A program made the translations under genes and the position numbers. The notes under the pieces are model-generated. The model saw only the letters and a program-made list of their open reading frames with translations. It searched no databases and had not been told where the DNA came from. This document shows positions 33,440 to 41,879 of a stretch of 64,000 nucleotides of DNA, one piece after another. The stretch is from JAHEKO01 sp965212505 (GTDB lineage: Bacteria; Acidobacteriota; Thermoanaerobaculia; Multivoradales; JAHEKO01). Each line of letters begins with the position of its first letter. Position 1 is the first letter of the stretch. The DNA is taken from assembly GCA_965212505.1 (NCBI GenBank), contig OZ243123.1, forward strand, positions 248,001-312,000. The letters run 5' to 3'.

Positions 33440-35260
33440 TCAGCTGGCGGAGGCGTTGAGCCCGACGCGGTCGACCATCTCGCGGAAGCGCGGCGACTCG
33501 CGAATCGAATCGAACCGCGGGTCGACCGCGGCGAAGACGAGGAGCATGCTGCGCTCCTCCCAAGCTGCGTCGAGCCGCTCGAGCGCGATCTCTTCGTGTC
33601 CCTGGAGTGCGGCGACCGTCGCTGCCATGTACGCACCGGGCTGCCGTGCAGCGACGGTTGCGAGCCAGGCGAGAGCGTGCTCGCCGGCGGCCCGCGGGTC
33701 GGTCGAGGCGAGATCGGTCCAGGCGGCGGCGCCGTCGTCTCCCGCAGCGGCCGCCATCTCGGCCACGATTTCGACCGCCTCCGCGTCGCGGCCGAGCTGA
33801 CGCAGCGCCTCGATCTTGCCGAGTCGAATCCAGCCGTTGCCCGCTTGAATCTCGAGAGCGTTGGAGCAGGCCACGAGCGCCTGATCGAAGCGCCGTGCGT
33901 AGTTCAGAAGCCAGCAGAGATCGGAGTTCACCGCCATGGCGAGCGGGTCGAGGCGGCGCGCCAGCTGCGCACGTTCAATCGCCTCGTCGTGTTCGCCGGC
34001 GGCCGATAGATAGGCGGCCAGCCACGCCTGAGCACGAGCCGAGCCGGGCTCGAGGGCTGCCGCCCGCTCCAAGTGTCGTTCCGCCTCGAGAGAGTCGAAG
34101 TCGACGTAGAGCGCCGCGTAGCCGAGCAGCAGGTGCGGGTTGGCGAGCGCGGGGTCGAGTTCGATGGCGCGGCGAGCCGCTGTGCGCGCCTCGGTCAGGG
34201 CGAGCTCTGGAGAGTCGGCTCCGAACCAGCGTTGCCAGAGCCGTGCTTCGGCGAGACCGGACCAGCCGAGGGCGGACGTCGGCTCGGCGCCGACGACTCG
34301 AGCGAACCGCTCCTCCGCTTCGCGGTAGCCCTCCACGGTGCCCTGCTGCAGCAGGTGCAGGCCCTGGAGATAGGTCTCGTAGAGCGCGCCGGTCAGCGGT
34401 TCCGGCGCGCGAGCGACGACGTGCTCGCCGGGCAGCAGTCGATCGACGAGCCACTGCGCTAGATGGTCGGCCAGGCTCGCTTGCGCCTGCAAGAGGTCGT
34501 CGGCCGAGGCCTCGTAGATCTCGCTTCCGGTCTGGAGGCCGGTCTCGCCGTCGATGAGCCGAGCGGTGGCGCGCAGGCGACCGTTGTCACGGCGGACGCT
34601 CCCTTCGACGAGAAACTGCACGTCGAGCTCCTCGGCGATGGCCGCGGCCGAACGTTCGCCGGTCTCGACCTGCATCGCCGTCGTGCGGGCGATGACGGCG
34701 AGCTGACGCGGACCGAGCCTGCCGAGTCGAGCGATCGTCTCCTCGGTCAGTCCGTCGCTGACGAAGCCCTGCGACGGGTCGCCGGTCAGATTCTGGAACG
34801 GGAGCACGGCGACCGCGACGGGTTCCTCCGTGCTCTGCGACGCCTTGTCGAGCGATCGAGTCAGCCAGAACGTCGCGCCGACCACGACGGCGAGTGCCGC
34901 CACCCAGCTCCAGCGGCGGTTGCGGGCGATTCCGCGTTCCTTGGTCTCGTCGGCGCGAAGCTCTCCGACGAACCGATACCCGCGGCGCGGAAGCGTTCGC
35001 ACGAAGCGAGGGTCGTTGGCGTCGTCGTCGAGCTGCGTACGGATCTTCCGGACGCAGGAGTTGAGTCCGAGGTCGGCCTCGACATGCTCGTCACCCCAGA
35101 CGTGCCGCTGGAGCTCTTCCCGCGAGACGGTCCTCCCTGCGTTCTGGACGAGGAAGGCGAGCACGCGGGTCGGCTGTGGCGCGAGCGGCAGGAGATCGCC
35201 GTCGCGAGACAGCTCCAGCGCGTCGACGTCGAGTTCGAAGTCTCCGAATCGGAGGACCAT
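33440..35260 (-). CDS. Membrane-anchored winged-helix/TolB-like/TPR regulator
   Basis: A 606-residue one-component regulator of the CadC/ToxR style. Residues 1-103 are an OmpR-type winged-helix DNA-binding domain (FELDVDALELSRDGDLLPLAPQPTRVLAFLVQNAGRTVSREELQRHVWG.., ending LPRRGYRFVGEL). One transmembrane helix lies at 116-134. Outside the membrane, residues about 147-250 resemble the TolB/FlgO N-terminal domain (VAVLPFQNLTGDPSQGFVSDGLTEE), followed by TPR-like helices to about 560. This layout recurs in Acidobacteriota. It is divergent from a second regulator of the same architecture. TAGGCT lies seven bases before the ATG. Confidence 0.87.
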   Translation of the reverse strand: MVLRFGDFELDVDALELSRDGDLLPLAPQPTRVLAFLVQNAGRTVSREELQRHVWGDEHVEADLGLNSCVRKIRTQLDDDANDPRFVRTLPRRGYRFVGELRADETKERGIARNRRWSWVAALAVVVGATFWLTRSLDKASQSTEEPVAVAVLPFQNLTGDPSQGFVSDGLTEETIARLGRLGPRQLAVIARTTAMQVETGERSAAAIAEELDVQFLVEGSVRRDNGRLRATARLIDGETGLQTGSEIYEASADDLLQAQASLADHLAQWLVDRLLPGEHVVARAPEPLTGALYETYLQGLHLLQQGTVEGYREAEERFARVVGAEPTSALGWSGLAEARLWQRWFGADSPELALTEARTAARRAIELDPALANPHLLLGYAALYVDFDSLEAERHLERAAALEPGSARAQAWLAAYLSAAGEHDEAIERAQLARRLDPLAMAVNSDLCWLLNYARRFDQALVACSNALEIQAGNGWIRLGKIEALRQLGRDAEAVEIVAEMAAAAGDDGAAAWTDLASTDPRAAGEHALAWLATVAARQPGAYMAATVAALQGHEEIALERLDAAWEERSMLLVFAAVDPRFDSIRESPRFREMVDRVGLNASAS

Positions 35261-35267
35261 AGCCTCA

Positions 35268-35273
35268 AGCCTA
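35268..35273 (-). promoter_or_regulatory. Leaderless-type -10 element TAGGCT
   Basis: Minus-strand TAGGCT ends seven bases before the ATG at 35260. It faces the TAGACT element of the divergent regulator gene, so both starts are controlled from an 86-base region. Confidence 0.5.
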
Positions 35274-35326
35274 CGCTACCGGTCCTACTGGGCTCAGTCG
35301 ACTCGGGAAGCACGCCGCCGAGCGGG

Positions 35327-35332
35327 TAGACT
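35327..35332 (+). promoter_or_regulatory. Leaderless-type -10 element TAGACT
   Basis: GGGTAGACTGCCTG ends the hexamer 14 bases before the ATG at 35347. The eleven bases TAGACTGCCTG differ by one base from those before the FecR-like gene at 24999. Confidence 0.45.
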
Positions 35333-35346
35333 GCCTGCGGTGCGCG

Positions 35347-37227
35347 ATGGCTGAGCCGACACCAGCGTCCAGCGGGCGCACTGTGACCGACCTACCCACC
35401 CGCTTTCGGATCGGAGAACTTCTGATCGACCGGGCCGCGCGAGTGGTGGTCCGGGACGGCAGGGAGGTCGAGATGCCCGAGCTCTCCTGGCAGCTGTTGC
35501 TCGCTCTCGCGCGCCGCGCGCCGGCGGTTGGCACTCAGGAAGAGCTTCTGTCCGAGGTCTGGTCCGACCTCTTCGTCGGAGATGAGGTGCTCAGTCAACG
35601 AGTACGGCTCCTGCGCAAGAGTCTCGGCGACGACGGTCGGAGCCCACGCTACGTGAAGACGGTTCGAGGCGTCGGGTACCGACTCGCGCTGCCGGTCGAA
35701 ACGGAGGCCCAGGAGGGTCGGTCCAGCGGGGTGCGATGGCTTCCGCGCCTCGCCTGGCTGGTGCCGCTGCTCCTCCTGGTCGCGCTTGGCGCCTACCTGC
35801 TGGGGTCAGACGCTCGAGAGGTGGCTTCGTCGATCGACTCCGGCGGACGGCTCACGATCGCGGTATTTCCCTTTAAGGAGCAATCGTCCAGCGCGGAAGC
35901 TCGAGCGCAGATCGGAGGAGAGCCGGCCGTTCCCGCAGCAGCATTTGGCGATGAGCTCGCACGCCGGCTCAGCGGGGTTGCTGAGATTCGGAAGCTGCGG
36001 CGACGTGTCCTCTTCGATGGCGGAAGTCCGGCGCGGGTTGCCCAGGCGGTGCGGGCTGACGCCTGGATCGACGGTTCGTTGAAGCGCGAGGAGGGCCGGG
36101 CCCGCGTCGAGATCCGCCTACATGACGGCCACGACGGCTCGCTTCTGTGGACGGACACCCTGGAGTCACAACTGACGCTCGAAGCTCTGAGTGCCGCTCA
36201 GACGGAGATTGCGGAGGCGGTCGCGGGGACCCTCGGTGTCGAGCTCTCCGCCGAAGACCGAAGGACCCTGGCGCTCCTGCCGACCGCCGATCTCGACGCC
36301 TACAACGCCTACCTCCTCGGGCGGTACCACATCTTCCTGCAGACGCCGGCCGATTTGCAGAAGGCGATCTCCTTCCTCCAAAGCGCGGTCGAGCTGGACC
36401 CGGAGTTCGCCGAGGCGTGGGCGTTTCTCGGTTCGGCCCACGCCTTCATGGGCACAAACTACGGTGCGTTGCCGCCCGCCGAGGCGTACGGCAGAGCGCG
36501 CGAGGCCGTCCTGAGAGCGCTGGCGCTCGACGGGCGTCTGGCAGAAGCACGAGCCGTTCACGCCGAGATTCTGACCTGGTACGACTGGGACTGGCCTGCG
36601 GCCGAGCGGGAGTACGGAGAGCTCTTGCGGATTGCACCCGACATGACCTTGGGCTATCTGCTCTTTCTGTCGGTCCAGGGGAGGGCCGAGGACGCCGACG
36701 CCGTTGTCGCGGACCAGATCGAGCGGTGGGGCAGAGACCCCTGGGTTCGCGTCAACGCCGGTTGGCACTTCCTGCGGAGCGGGCGCTTCGAACGATCGAT
36801 CGAAGAGGCGGAGCTTGCACGGGAACACATCGACTCCGACGCGATTCTCGGCTGGTCCCATCTGAGGCTCGGGAACCTAGAGCGGGCGGTGCAGGCGTTC
36901 GAGCGCGCCGTCGAACGCTCGGGACGCGAGCCCCGGAGCCTCTCGAACCTGGCGGTAGCGTATGCAAGTACAGGGCGCGAGGTGCGAGCCCGTGAGCTCC
37001 TGGTGGAGCTCGAGCTCCTAGCAGAAGACCGATACCTCTCCGCGGCGCTCATCGCCGAGGTCTACGTTGCTCTCGGCGAGCTCGAGACTGCGCTCGATTG
37101 GCTCGAGCGCGCGCTCGCCGACCGCGCTCGGGACCTGATCTTCCTCGAGACCTCTCGAGGCTACGACGCGCTGCTCGACCACCCGCGCTTCCAGAAGATT
37201 CTGGCTGCGGTTCGCCCAGACGCCTAG
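35347..37227 (+). CDS. Membrane-anchored winged-helix/TPR regulator
   Basis: A 626-residue CadC-like regulator. Residues 18-115 are the winged-helix domain (FRIGELLIDRAARVVVRDGREVEMPELSWQLLLALARRAP.., then RYVKTVRGVGYRLALP). A transmembrane helix is at 133-153. The outer part opens with LTIAVFPFKEQ, a TolB/FlgO-like strand, then VRADAWIDGSLKREEGRARVEIRLHD, and goes on to TPR-like helices (AISFLQSAVELDPEFAEAWAFLGSAHAF). It shares its layout with the divergent gene at 33440 but only modest sequence identity. No kinase or receiver partner is nearby, so the outer domain probably senses directly. Targets are unknown; the flanking amidohydrolase and protease genes are candidates. Confidence 0.86.
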   Translation: MAEPTPASSGRTVTDLPTRFRIGELLIDRAARVVVRDGREVEMPELSWQLLLALARRAPAVGTQEELLSEVWSDLFVGDEVLSQRVRLLRKSLGDDGRSPRYVKTVRGVGYRLALPVETEAQEGRSSGVRWLPRLAWLVPLLLLVALGAYLLGSDAREVASSIDSGGRLTIAVFPFKEQSSSAEARAQIGGEPAVPAAAFGDELARRLSGVAEIRKLRRRVLFDGGSPARVAQAVRADAWIDGSLKREEGRARVEIRLHDGHDGSLLWTDTLESQLTLEALSAAQTEIAEAVAGTLGVELSAEDRRTLALLPTADLDAYNAYLLGRYHIFLQTPADLQKAISFLQSAVELDPEFAEAWAFLGSAHAFMGTNYGALPPAEAYGRAREAVLRALALDGRLAEARAVHAEILTWYDWDWPAAEREYGELLRIAPDMTLGYLLFLSVQGRAEDADAVVADQIERWGRDPWVRVNAGWHFLRSGRFERSIEEAELAREHIDSDAILGWSHLRLGNLERAVQAFERAVERSGREPRSLSNLAVAYASTGREVRARELLVELELLAEDRYLSAALIAEVYVALGELETALDWLERALADRARDLIFLETSRGYDALLDHPRFQKILAAVRPDA

Positions 37228-37308
37228 GCGCTTCAGAGAGCCTTCACGAAGTCTTCAAGCGGCCGTCGGGCGCCGGCAGCACCGCGGTCGCTACGTTTCT
37301 GTGCGAAC

Positions 37309-37328
37309 TGCGCCGGCGAGTCGGCGCA
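37309..37328 (+). promoter_or_regulatory. Palindrome in the leader of the amidohydrolase gene
   Basis: TGCGCCG (37309-37315) and CGGCGCA (37322-37328) form a perfect 7-base-pair inverted repeat around GCGAGT. It lies just after a possible -10 TACGTT (37292-37297) and before the ribosome site of the gene at 37349. It could be an operator or a 5' stem-loop. Confidence 0.45.
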
Positions 37329-37348
37329 CTCGAGAACGGAGCGTAGAG

Positions 37349-38758
37349 ATGACAACTTGGAATGCAACGAGTGCGGTGGGCTGCTGGCTGCTGATGGTGG
37401 CGCCCTTTTGGATTTCGGCGGGCGAGTCGCACGCGGCTGCCGAGGTGTCCGGGGTGGTGGCGTTCGAGAACGTCTCGGTGGTCGGGACCCGCCCGGGCCA
37501 GAAACGACTGCGTCGAAAGCAGACGGTCGTGGTGGAGGACGGCGTGATCGTCTCTGTCGGCAAGTCGAAGAGGGTGGAGATTCCGGAGGGGGCGACGGTT
37601 GTCGACGGACGCAAGCGGTTTCTCGTGCCCGGGCTCGCCGACATGCACGTGCACCTCGACTTCCTGGAGTCGCTGCCCGAGGAGATGAAGATCGACGATG
37701 CGTATTCAATCCTCCTCGCCAACGGCGTGACGACTGTCCTCGACATGACCGGAACCGATCGGCATCTCACTTGGCGCCGGCAGCTCGAACGGGGCAAGGC
37801 CGTGGGGCCGCGCCTCTTCTTCACGAGCCCGCAGATCAAGAGTTCCACGGTCTCCGACCCGGGGGAGGCGGAGGCTCGAGTTCGGGAGTGGGCTGCAAAG
37901 GGCTACGACGCCGTCAAGGTGCACACTCCGGTGACCGAGCCGGTCTTTCGTCGGGTGGTAGAGGTGGCGGACGAGCTGGGGATTCCCGTCTACGGGCACG
38001 CCGCGCGTCCCGGGATCGATTTTGCGACGAGTCTCGAGGGACTGGCGATGATCGCCCACGCAGAGGAGCTGCTGTGGGTCGAGGACCCGGAGAGTTTCGA
38101 CGATCTGGAGGGCGCCATCGAGGCGGTCCCCGGGAACGTGGCGGCGCTGGCTGAGAGTGGGGTTTGGCTCACCGGCACGGTGGTGGTCGAGGACGTCTTT
38201 ACGCGGACCGCGGGAGACGACACCTTTGCCGAGCAGCTTGCCTCACCGAATCTCCGCTACTTCCCGCACTCTCTGCGCGACAGTTGGCAGAACGCAAACC
38301 CGGTTCGAGAACAGGGCGTCTCGGTCGAGGTGCACGAGCGAGTTCGGGCCTCCCACCTGGCCACGATCGCCGAAACGAGGCGCCTCGGCGCAATCGATCG
38401 ACTCCTCTTGGGAAGCGACGGTGGCGGACCACCGCTGGTGCTGCTCGGGTTCTCGGCGATCGATGAGCTCGAACTTCTGGTCGAGGCCGGGCTGTCGCCG
38501 CGTGAGGCGCTGCGCGCAGGCTCCTGGGCGCCGGCAGAGTTCCTCGGGCTCACCGAGTTCGCAGGCTCGGTCGACGTCGGCAAACACGCCGATCTGATCC
38601 TCGCGTCCGGCAATCCGCTGAAGCGGATCTCGAAGCTGCGGCGTCCCGAAGGGGTGATGGTTCGAGGCGTCTGGCTCTCGCGAGACGAGCTCGACGCGAG
38701 GTTGGCCGATCTCGCTCGCCGATTCGAGTCGCGACCCGCCGCCGAGGTGGTTCGCTAG
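37349..38758 (+). CDS. Secreted amidohydrolase
   Basis: A 469-residue exported amidohydrolase. Signal peptide residues 1-25 (VGCWLLMVAPFWISAGESHA). Metal site elements are H100-x-H102 in ADMHVHLDF, the lysine in GYDAVKVHTP, the histidine in VYGHAARPG, a histidine in MIAHAEELL, and the aspartate in LLLGSDGGGPP. This follows the imidazolonepropionase/D-aminoacylase-like pattern of the other exported amidohydrolases here, but the sequence is not close to them. GGAG lies about eight bases before the ATG. It converges on the CrtI-like operon, with stop codons sharing CTAG. The substrate is unknown. Confidence 0.86.
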   Translation: MTTWNATSAVGCWLLMVAPFWISAGESHAAAEVSGVVAFENVSVVGTRPGQKRLRRKQTVVVEDGVIVSVGKSKRVEIPEGATVVDGRKRFLVPGLADMHVHLDFLESLPEEMKIDDAYSILLANGVTTVLDMTGTDRHLTWRRQLERGKAVGPRLFFTSPQIKSSTVSDPGEAEARVREWAAKGYDAVKVHTPVTEPVFRRVVEVADELGIPVYGHAARPGIDFATSLEGLAMIAHAEELLWVEDPESFDDLEGAIEAVPGNVAALAESGVWLTGTVVVEDVFTRTAGDDTFAEQLASPNLRYFPHSLRDSWQNANPVREQGVSVEVHERVRASHLATIAETRRLGAIDRLLLGSDGGGPPLVLLGFSAIDELELLVEAGLSPREALRAGSWAPAEFLGLTEFAGSVDVGKHADLILASGNPLKRISKLRRPEGVMVRGVWLSRDELDARLADLARRFESRPAAEVVR

Positions 38759-40299
38759 CGCTGGGCCAGAACGCGTTCCGCTCCGAGAGCTCCCGGTGCG
38801 CCGGTGATGCCGCCGCCCGGGAAGCTGCCGCCGCCACAGAGGTAGAGCCCCCGGATGGGAGTGTCGTAGCGGGCGCACTCGGGCGCGGGGCGGACGAAGA
38901 GCTGGTCCAGGCCGTGCTCGCCGTGGTGAATCTGGCCGCCGGTCAGGCCGTACTCGGTCTCGAGGTCGGCCGGCGTGAGGGTCTGCGCGCCCACCACGAG
39001 AGAACGGACGCCCGGAGCGTAGGCCTCCAGCCGCTGGATCACGGTCTCTTGGAGCGCGGCTCGCGACTCGTCGGTCCATCCGCTTTCGAGGTGGTAGGGG
39101 ACGAAGTGGACGCCGATCGACGCGACCTGATGTCCGGGCGGCGCCAGGTCCGGGTGACGCACCGTAGGTACCCGCACGTCGAGGGAGAGATCGCTACCGA
39201 AACGTCGGTACTTGACCGGGTCGAACGCCTGCTCCAGCGGATCGATGCCTTCCGCGATTCGGAAATGTTCCGCCTGAAGATCGGGTCGGCAGGCGAGGCT
39301 CGGATAGCCGGCCAAAGCCAGGAACACGTGCGCGGTTGTGCCGCGGGTGCGGAAGTGGGTGATGCGGTGCTCGAGTCGGAGCGAGAGTCGGTCTCGGGGA
39401 ATGAGCTCGAGGAGTGCGTGTTTGGGACTGCCGGCCGCGGCGACGACGCCTGCTTCGATCCGTTCGCCACCTTCTAATTCGAGTCCTGCGACCGTGTCGT
39501 CGTCCAGCAGGAGTCGAGCCACGGTGGTGCCGGTTCGGAACTCGACGCCGGCGTCGCGAGCCGCGGCCTCGAGCGCCGCCACGAGCGCCGCCGATCCGCC
39601 CCGAACCTCTGGCTGCTTGAAGCTCTCGAAGAGGAGCAGATTGGCGTTGGTACCCGGCGACCACGGCCCGGTGAAGCCGCCGTAGACCGCGGGTGCCGCC
39701 AGGAGCGCGTTCAGCCGGTCGCTGGAGAAGCGCTCTCGCAGCCAGTCGGCGACACACATCGGGCCGATGCGGAAGAGCTCCATCATGTCGCGGCGTCCCA
39801 GCAATCGCAGGCCCACCGCGGTGGTGCCGAGCGACCAGAGATCGGCCAGCTTCAGGTCTGAGACGTCGGGCGGCATGCGGTCGAGGGCCTTGCGGGCAAA
39901 CGGAGCGAGGCGGTCGAGATATCCGCGGTAGTCCGCGTAAGCTGCCGCCTCGCCGCCGAGTTCACCGGCCGCCGCGTCGGGTTCGTGCGCCAGCAGCAGG
40001 CCGTCGCCTTCGCCCGCGGGCGCCGGCGAGAAGATCGGCGTGTGCTCTCCCTCGACCTCGAGGCCGTAGCTTGCGAGTCCGAGCGACTTCGTGACCCAGG
40101 GGCGCAGCTGTGAGGTGTCGTCGGCGACGCCGAGATGGCGGTAGCCGGGATGAAACTCCAGGCCGGCGGCGAGGCCGCCGATCGCTTCCCGTGGTTCCAC
40201 GATCAGCGTGCGAACGCCGGACTTTGCCAACCGAGTGGCGGCGACCAGCCCGTTGTGGCCGGAGCCGAGAACGACCGCGTCCCAGCGCTCGCCGCTCAT
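38755..40299 (-). CDS. CrtI/phytoene desaturase-like FAD oxidoreductase (second copy)
   Basis: A 514-residue flavoprotein of the NAD(P)/FAD-dependent phytoene-desaturase-like family. The dinucleotide-binding motif near the N-terminus is VVLGSGHNGLVAATRLAKSG, with IVEPREAIGGL as the second FAD-contact strand. The C-terminal FAD-binding segment is RGLYLCGGGSFPGGGITGAPG. The ATG overlaps the stop of the upstream paralogue (ATGA). Proteins of this type act on carotenoids, sterols and retinoids, but many are uncharacterised; no phytoene synthase, cyclase or other carotenoid gene is nearby, so a carotenoid role is doubtful. Confidence 0.83.
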   Translation of the reverse strand: MSGERWDAVVLGSGHNGLVAATRLAKSGVRTLIVEPREAIGGLAAGLEFHPGYRHLGVADDTSQLRPWVTKSLGLASYGLEVEGEHTPIFSPAPAGEGDGLLLAHEPDAAAGELGGEAAAYADYRGYLDRLAPFARKALDRMPPDVSDLKLADLWSLGTTAVGLRLLGRRDMMELFRIGPMCVADWLRERFSSDRLNALLAAPAVYGGFTGPWSPGTNANLLLFESFKQPEVRGGSAALVAALEAAARDAGVEFRTGTTVARLLLDDDTVAGLELEGGERIEAGVVAAAGSPKHALLELIPRDRLSLRLEHRITHFRTRGTTAHVFLALAGYPSLACRPDLQAEHFRIAEGIDPLEQAFDPVKYRRFGSDLSLDVRVPTVRHPDLAPPGHQVASIGVHFVPYHLESGWTDESRAALQETVIQRLEAYAPGVRSLVVGAQTLTPADLETEYGLTGGQIHHGEHGLDQLFVRPAPECARYDTPIRGLYLCGGGSFPGGGITGAPGALGAERVLAQR

Positions 40300-41879
40300 A
40301 GCTCCCCCGACTCCAAGAGGCTCAGCGCCGCGAGGCGGCCGGAGGCGCCCATGATGCCGCCGCCTGGGTGGGTGCCCGAGCCACACATCCAGAGATTTGT
40401 GATCGGTGTTCGATAACGCGCCCAGCCGGCGGTGGGGCGCTGGAACAGGAGCTGCTCGAGGCTGAGCTCGCCTTGGAAGATGTTGCCCTCGGTCAGTCCG
40501 AACTGCTGCTCGAGATCCCAGGGAGTGAGCACCTGTCGGTAAAGAATCGACTCTTCGAGGCCGGGGCAGTACTCGGCGAGCGTTTTGACGACCGTGTCGC
40601 CGAACGCCTCACGCTTCTCGGGCCAGCGGTCGGCACCCTCGGTGAGGTGGTAGGGCGCGTACTGGACGAAGATCGAGATCACGTGTTTGCCGGGCGGAGC
40701 GACGCTCGGGTCGATCACCGACGGGATCACCACGTTCAGATAGGGCCGCGACGAGAAGTCGCCGTACTTGGCCTCGTCGTAGGCCCGCTCGAGGTAGTCG
40801 ATGTTCGGCGCGACGGCGATGTCGCCGCGCAGGTGCGCTGTGCCCTCTCGTCCCGGGAACACCGGCAGGCGATCGACCGCAAGATTGACCTTGCCAGAGC
40901 TTCCGCGCAGCTTGTAGCGCTTGATGGCGGTGGCGAAGTCTCCGTCTAGGTGTTCTTCACCCACCAGCCCCAGGAAGGTCAGGTTGGGGTCGCAGTTCGA
41001 GATCACCGTGCGCGCCCGGATCTCCTCACCCCCCGAGAGCACCACGCCGCGAGCACGGCCGTTCTCGAGCAGGACGTGGTCCACCTCCGCGCGTGTTCGG
41101 ATGGTGGCGCCAAACGCCTGTGCCGCACGGGCGCACGCCATCGAGACGCCGCCAGTGCCCCCCTTCGAATAGCCCCAGGAGCGGAAGGCGCCGTCGATCT
41201 CACCCATGTAGTGATGAAGGAGCACGTACGCGGTCCCGGGCGAGCGCACTCCCAGGTAGGTGCCGATGATGCCGCTCACGGACATCGGCGCCTTGAGCAC
41301 CTCGGACTCGAACCACTCGTCGAGCAGGTCGGCTGAGCTCATGGTGAAGAGCTTGAGGTGCATGTAGAGCGACTCGGGGTCCGCCGAACGGAGCTCGTCT
41401 GAGAAGCGCCAGAGCTGGGCCAGTTCGCTCGGGTCGAGCGACGCCGGGTCGGGTGCCGGTTCGTCGATGATGCCCTTGGCAAACCGCGCCATCTTGGTCA
41501 TCGCCAGCCCAAACTCGGGGTAGAGCTCGGAGTCTTTTTGGCTGAAGCGCGCGATCTCGCGACGTGTCTGCTCGGGATCCACCCAGCGGCACAGGCCGCG
41601 ATCGTCGTGGAGCGGCGAGTAGGCGGTTTCGAGCGGCAGCAGCTCGAGTCCGTGCGCCGGCAGGTCGAGATCGCGAATGATGCCCGGGCGGAACAGACTC
41701 ACGACGTACGAGGCGACGGAGAACTTGAAGCCCGGGTAGAGCTCCTCGGTCACCGCCGCGCCGCCGAGCACGTGCCGTCGCTCGAGCACCAGCACCTTCC
41801 TGCCGGCCTTGGCCAGGTAGGCGGCGCAGACGAGGCCGTTGTGGCCGCCGCCAATGATGACTGCGTCCCAGGTCGTCAT
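40296..41879 (-). CDS. CrtI/phytoene desaturase-like FAD oxidoreductase (first copy)
   Basis: A 527-residue flavoprotein, paralogous to the next gene in the operon. FAD motif DAVIIGGGHNGLVCAAYLAKAG, then VLERRHVLGGAAVTEE, and the C-terminal LWMCGSGTHPGGGIMGASG. The middle carries the SKGGTGGVSMACARAAQAFGA stretch (read SKGGTGG..A.A) usual in this family. Its ATG overlaps the TGA of the GcvT-like gene by the ATGA pattern, and its stop overlaps the following ATG, so all three proteins should be made together. The combination of a tetrahydrofolate-binding fold with two desaturase-like oxidoreductases suggests oxidative demethylation or multi-step dehydrogenation of a small hydrophobic substrate; this is inference. 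Confidence 0.84.
   Translation of the reverse strand: MTTWDAVIIGGGHNGLVCAAYLAKAGRKVLVLERRHVLGGAAVTEELYPGFKFSVASYVVSLFRPGIIRDLDLPAHGLELLPLETAYSPLHDDRGLCRWVDPEQTRREIARFSQKDSELYPEFGLAMTKMARFAKGIIDEPAPDPASLDPSELAQLWRFSDELRSADPESLYMHLKLFTMSSADLLDEWFESEVLKAPMSVSGIIGTYLGVRSPGTAYVLLHHYMGEIDGAFRSWGYSKGGTGGVSMACARAAQAFGATIRTRAEVDHVLLENGRARGVVLSGGEEIRARTVISNCDPNLTFLGLVGEEHLDGDFATAIKRYKLRGSSGKVNLAVDRLPVFPGREGTAHLRGDIAVAPNIDYLERAYDEAKYGDFSSRPYLNVVIPSVIDPSVAPPGKHVISIFVQYAPYHLTEGADRWPEKREAFGDTVVKTLAEYCPGLEESILYRQVLTPWDLEQQFGLTEGNIFQGELSLEQLLFQRPTAGWARYRTPITNLWMCGSGTHPGGGIMGASGRLAALSLLESGEL

Noticed and set aside
38755..41879. Carotenoid synthesis cluster
   Set aside because: The two CrtI-like proteins suggest it, but no phytoene synthase, cyclase or prenyltransferase is present and the third gene is GcvT-like.
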